A stretch of 8,019 nt of DNA, taken from NCBI GenBank assembly GCA_040235415.1, contig JBECKR010000077.1, forward strand, positions 1 through 8,019. The letters run 5' to 3'. The first letter of the stretch is position 1; every line of letters begins with the position of its first letter. This DNA is from JBECKR01 sp040235415. GTDB lineage: Bacteria > Acidobacteriota > Polarisedimenticolia > Polarisedimenticolales > Polarisedimenticolaceae. This document shows, piece after piece, positions 5,818 to 8,019 of this stretch. The translations under genes were made by a program, and so were the position numbers. Under the pieces are notes generated by a model that saw nothing but the letters and a program-made list of their open reading frames with translations, had not been told where the DNA came from and searched no databases.

Positions 5818-7194
5818 ATGTGGGAAGCGATTCGAGCCAACCGCCGCCGATCGACTCTCCTGATCGGGCTGATGGGCGGCGTGCTCGTGGCTCTCGGAGC
5901 CATGGTCGGCGAGGTTTGGGCGCCGCACCGCGGTGCCGTCCCGGGGGCGGGCGTCGCGCTGATCGTGTGGCTCGTCCTGGTGCTGGTGGCGTTCGCGGGC
6001 GGCGAGCAGGTCCTCCTCATGAGCGCCGGGGCGAGGAAGATCGAAAAGAAGGACGCGCCGCGGCTGTGGAACGTCGTCGAGGAGATGACGATCGCCGCGG
6101 CGCTCCCGAAGATGCCGGACGTCTACGTCGTCGACGACGCGACGCCGAACGCGTTCGCCGTCGGCCGGACCCCGGACCGGGCCGCGGTCGCGGTCACGAC
6201 CGGTCTGCTCAAGCGTCTGAACCGCGACGAGCTCCAGGGGGTCGTGGCGCACGAGATCGGGCACATCAAGAACCTCGACATCCGGTTCATGACCCTGGCC
6301 GCGGTCATGCTGGGCGCGATCGTCCTGATCGCGGATGTGTTCTTGCGGAGCCTGTGGTACGGCGGCGCGGCGCGGCGCCGCGGGTCGCGCGAGTCCGGGC
6401 AGGCCCAGCTCGTGCTCGTCGCGATCGCCGTGGCGGTCGCCGTTCTGGCGCCGATCCTGGCGCGCCTGCTGTACTTCGCCTGCTCGCGACAGCGCGAGTA
6501 CCTCGCGGACGCGTCGTCGGCGCGTTTCACGCGCTACCCCGAGGGGCTGGCCTCGGCGCTCGAGAAGATCGCGGGCGGCGGCGCGTCGCGCTCCAAGCCG
6601 AACCGCGCCCTCGCGCCGCTGTACATCGTCAACCCCGCCCAGGGGATGGCCCTCACGGGGCTGTTCTCGACGCACCCCCCGACGGCCAAGCGGATCGAGA
6701 TCCTCCGCAAGATGGCGGGCCGGGCCGGCTACGCCGACTACGAGTCCGCCTACCGCGCCGTCGAGGGGACGGGGACCGCGCTGCTCGACCGCGCGGTGCT
6801 GGGCGAGGGCAGCGTCCCGGCGCGGGCCGCGACCCCCGAGCCCGCCCGCAAGGCCGAGGCGGTGGCGCGCGTCCGGGAAGTCACGGACCTTCTCGACCGG
6901 GCGGCCGGCATGCTCCTCGTGGCCTGTCCGTGCGGGGTCCGGCTCAAGGTCCCGGCGGAGCTCGACCGCCACCGGATCACCTGTCCGCGGTGCGGCCGCG
7001 AGCACGACGTGCCCGCGGCGCGGCCGCGCGACGACCCCGGCGGACCGCTGACCTACCGCCGGCAGTCCTCCGACGCGTGGGAGTCGTTCCGGTGCGCCTG
7101 CGGCCGGACCCAGCAGCTCAGCCCGGCGTTCCGCGGGGATCAGATGACCTGCAAGGGCTGCGGTCGCGAGATCCGGATCGTCGGCCCCCGATAA
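5818..7194 (+). CDS. HtpX-like M48 membrane metalloprotease with C-terminal tandem zinc ribbons
   Basis: This 458-aa inner-membrane zinc endopeptidase probably degrades damaged membrane proteins. Membrane spans are predicted near residues 12-32, 43-62, 158-178 and 197-222, the HtpX layout. Catalytic motifs are intact: VVAHEIGHIKN (His145, Glu146, His149), third ligand Glu227 in REYLADASSARFTR, and FSTHPPTAKRIEIL near 283-296, with NAFAVGR at 111-117. HtpX itself ends near 290-300 aa. This protein continues with an Ala/Glu-rich linker (about 315-365) and two zinc ribbons, CPCG...CPRCG (Cys370, 372, 389, 392) and CACG...CKGCG (Cys426, 428, 445, 448). Both have the same CxC-x16-CxxC spacing. I therefore avoid the symbol htpX. 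No clear Shine-Dalgarno precedes the ATG at 5818, so translation may depend on lemA, which ends 16 bp upstream. It is the last clear gene of the zf-TFIIB/lemA operon. Confidence 0.94.
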   Translation: MWEAIRANRRRSTLLIGLMGGVLVALGAMVGEVWAPHRGAVPGAGVALIVWLVLVLVAFAGGEQVLLMSAGARKIEKKDAPRLWNVVEEMTIAAALPKMPDVYVVDDATPNAFAVGRTPDRAAVAVTTGLLKRLNRDELQGVVAHEIGHIKNLDIRFMTLAAVMLGAIVLIADVFLRSLWYGGAARRRGSRESGQAQLVLVAIAVAVAVLAPILARLLYFACSRQREYLADASSARFTRYPEGLASALEKIAGGGASRSKPNRALAPLYIVNPAQGMALTGLFSTHPPTAKRIEILRKMAGRAGYADYESAYRAVEGTGTALLDRAVLGEGSVPARAATPEPARKAEAVARVREVTDLLDRAAGMLLVACPCGVRLKVPAELDRHRITCPRCGREHDVPAARPRDDPGGPLTYRRQSSDAWESFRCACGRTQQLSPAFRGDQMTCKGCGREIRIVGPR

Positions 7195-7256
7195 ACCCTC
7201 CCCGGCCCGGTCGCGTTGTACGGGATGGACGCGATCCCGAAACCGAGGAGCCCGAG

Positions 7257-7829
7257 GTGGCATTGGCGGCGGCAGAACCACGGGAGCCGGCGGAAGTGGC
7301 GGATCTCGAAGAGATTCGCTGGATCCGGCGGGCGCAGGAGGGTGACGTGAAGGCGTTCGAGGCGCTCTATCGGCGGTACGTGCCCCGGGTCTACGGGCTG
7401 TGCCTGCGGATGACCGCCCACGCCGCGCGGGCCGAGGACCTCACCCAGGAGGTCTTCGTACGGGTCTGGGAGAAGCTCCACCTGTTCCGTGGAGACCGCC
7501 CGCTCGGACCGTGGCTCATGACCGTCGCGGCCAACGTCGTGCACAGCGACCGCCGCCGGCGCCGCGGCCGCGACGACCGCGAGGACTCGATCGACGCCGG
7601 GTCGGCGCACCGCGGGCCGGACGTTCCGCCCGGCCGCCCCGACGCCGGGGTCGACCTCGAGCGCGAGATCGCCCGGCTTCCCCGGCGGGCGCGCGAGGTG
7701 CTGGTGCTGCACGACATCCAGGGGTACCGCCACGAGGAGATCGCGGGAATGCTCGGCGTCGCGGTGGGGACGACCAAGGCCCAGCTGCACCGCGCCCGGC
7801 GGATCCTGCGGGAGGCGTTCGGATCATGA
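7257..7829 (+). CDS. ECF RNA polymerase sigma factor (second in window)
   Basis: This 190-aa ECF sigma factor starts at GTG 7257, with GAGGAG at 7245-7250 and six-base spacing; no ATG is available before region 2. Region 2 spans about residues 33-103 (AFEALYRRYVPRVYGLCLRM, ARAEDLTQEVFVRVWEKLHLF, RPLGPWLMTVAANVVHSDRRRR). A polar, Asp/Gly/Pro-rich linker covers 104-133. Region 4 spans about 134-188 (LPRRAREVLVLHDIQGYRHE, then the helix-turn-helix EIAGMLGVAVGTTKAQLHRARR). It is clearly different from the sigma factor at 2791-3375, so not a recent duplicate. It starts 62 bp after the M48 protease gene, close enough for read-through, although a separate promoter is possible. Its stop overlaps the following anti-sigma start as ATGA. 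Confidence 0.94.
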   Translation: MALAAAEPREPAEVADLEEIRWIRRAQEGDVKAFEALYRRYVPRVYGLCLRMTAHAARAEDLTQEVFVRVWEKLHLFRGDRPLGPWLMTVAANVVHSDRRRRRGRDDREDSIDAGSAHRGPDVPPGRPDAGVDLEREIARLPRRAREVLVLHDIQGYRHEEIAGMLGVAVGTTKAQLHRARRILREAFGS

Positions 7830-8019
7830 CCTGCGACGAACTGCGCGAACGGCTCGACGACCGGATCGACGGCGACCTCGGGGAGCCGGCGGCCTCCGAG
7901 GCCTCGGCGCACCTCGCGACCTGCGCGGCGTGCCGCGCGGAGGAGGCGGCGCTGCGGGCCTTGAAGGCGCGGCTCGAGGCGGTGCCGCGAGCGGTCGAGC
8001 CGTCCCGGGACCTCTGGCC
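7826..8019 (+). CDS. Zinc-binding anti-sigma factor (zf-HC2/ZAS domain), 3' truncated by window
   Basis: The first 64 residues are present; the rest lies beyond the window. The start overlaps the stop of the sigma factor gene by 4 bp, the typical translational coupling of a sigma factor and its inhibitor. The sequence MTCDELRERLDDRIDGDLGE leads into HLATCAACRAEEAALRALKA. It therefore shows the zinc anti-sigma motif with Cys3, His29, Cys33 and Cys36 (HxxxCxxC). The following VPRAVEPSRDLW is the stretch that in many anti-sigma factors precedes the transmembrane segment. It probably binds the sigma factor encoded just upstream and releases it on a redox or envelope signal. The membrane-spanning and sensory parts cannot be seen. 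Confidence 0.9.
   Translation, partial: MTCDELRERLDDRIDGDLGEPAASEASAHLATCAACRAEEAALRALKARLEAVPRAVEPSRDLW

Noticed and set aside
4698..6020. Upstream extension of the minus-strand 173-aa gene through the LemA region
   Set aside because: The open frame continues by chance. The extension is Arg-rich low-complexity sequence antisense to lemA and the zf-TFIIB-like gene, while the ATG at 4697 has a plausible ribosome binding site and begins sensible helical protein.
5820..7256. N-terminal extension of the second sigma factor by the long frame open from 5820
   Set aside because: The extension is an Arg/Gly-rich shadow of the M48 gene. The GTG at 7257 has a well-spaced GAGGAG and gives a normal ECF sigma length.
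5734..7281. 515-codon minus-strand frame opposite the M48 protease gene
   Set aside because: The product is Arg/Asp/Gly/Pro-rich with no recognisable motif; the plus strand encodes a clear M48 protease here.

Overview
The window is a GC-rich (by eye about 70% or more), densely packed bacterial chromosome segment. It holds eleven protein-coding genes, two of them cut by the window edges. Codon third positions are almost all G or C, so long open frames appear by chance on both strands; I kept only frames with recognisable protein features. I see no RNA gene, mobile element, CRISPR array or phage-like sequence. Gene content (ECF sigma/anti-sigma pairs, LemA plus an M48 protease with extra zinc ribbons, a zf-TFIIB-type protein) would fit a free-living GC-rich lineage such as Acidobacteriota, Myxococcota or a related soil/sediment phylum. 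This is inference, because no marker gene fixes the taxon.

Layout. (1) 2-1210 (+): 3' part of an aldehyde dehydrogenase of the NAD(P)+-dependent succinate-semialdehyde dehydrogenase type. (2) 1268-2683 (+): an exported alpha/beta-hydrolase resembling the EstD esterase family, preceded by a GC hairpin abutting its ribosome binding site. (3) 2791-4156 (+): a tightly coupled three-gene operon of ECF sigma factor, two-TM anti-sigma-like membrane protein and YbjQ-family protein, with 4-bp ATGA overlaps at both junctions. (4) 4176-4697 (-): an unrecognised, apparently all-helical protein of 173 aa, convergent with the YbjQ gene and divergent from the next operon. (5) 4817-7194 (+): zf-TFIIB-like zinc protein, LemA and an HtpX-like M48 membrane metalloprotease with a C-terminal tandem pair of zinc ribbons. 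(6) 7257 to the window end (+): a second ECF sigma factor overlapping by ATGA a zinc-binding (HxxxCxxC) anti-sigma factor that runs off the edge.

How they may work together. Regions 3, 5 and 6 share an envelope-stress theme. Each sigma factor is co-translated with its probable inhibitor, and the LemA/M48 pair belongs to families linked to membrane protein quality control. The two anti-sigma proteins differ: the first has lost the usual zinc ligands and has two membrane spans, while the second keeps the classical zinc motif. The parts most worth a second look are the zinc-ribbon M48 protease, the YbjQ gene locked into a sigma/anti-sigma operon, and the unknown helical protein between the operons.
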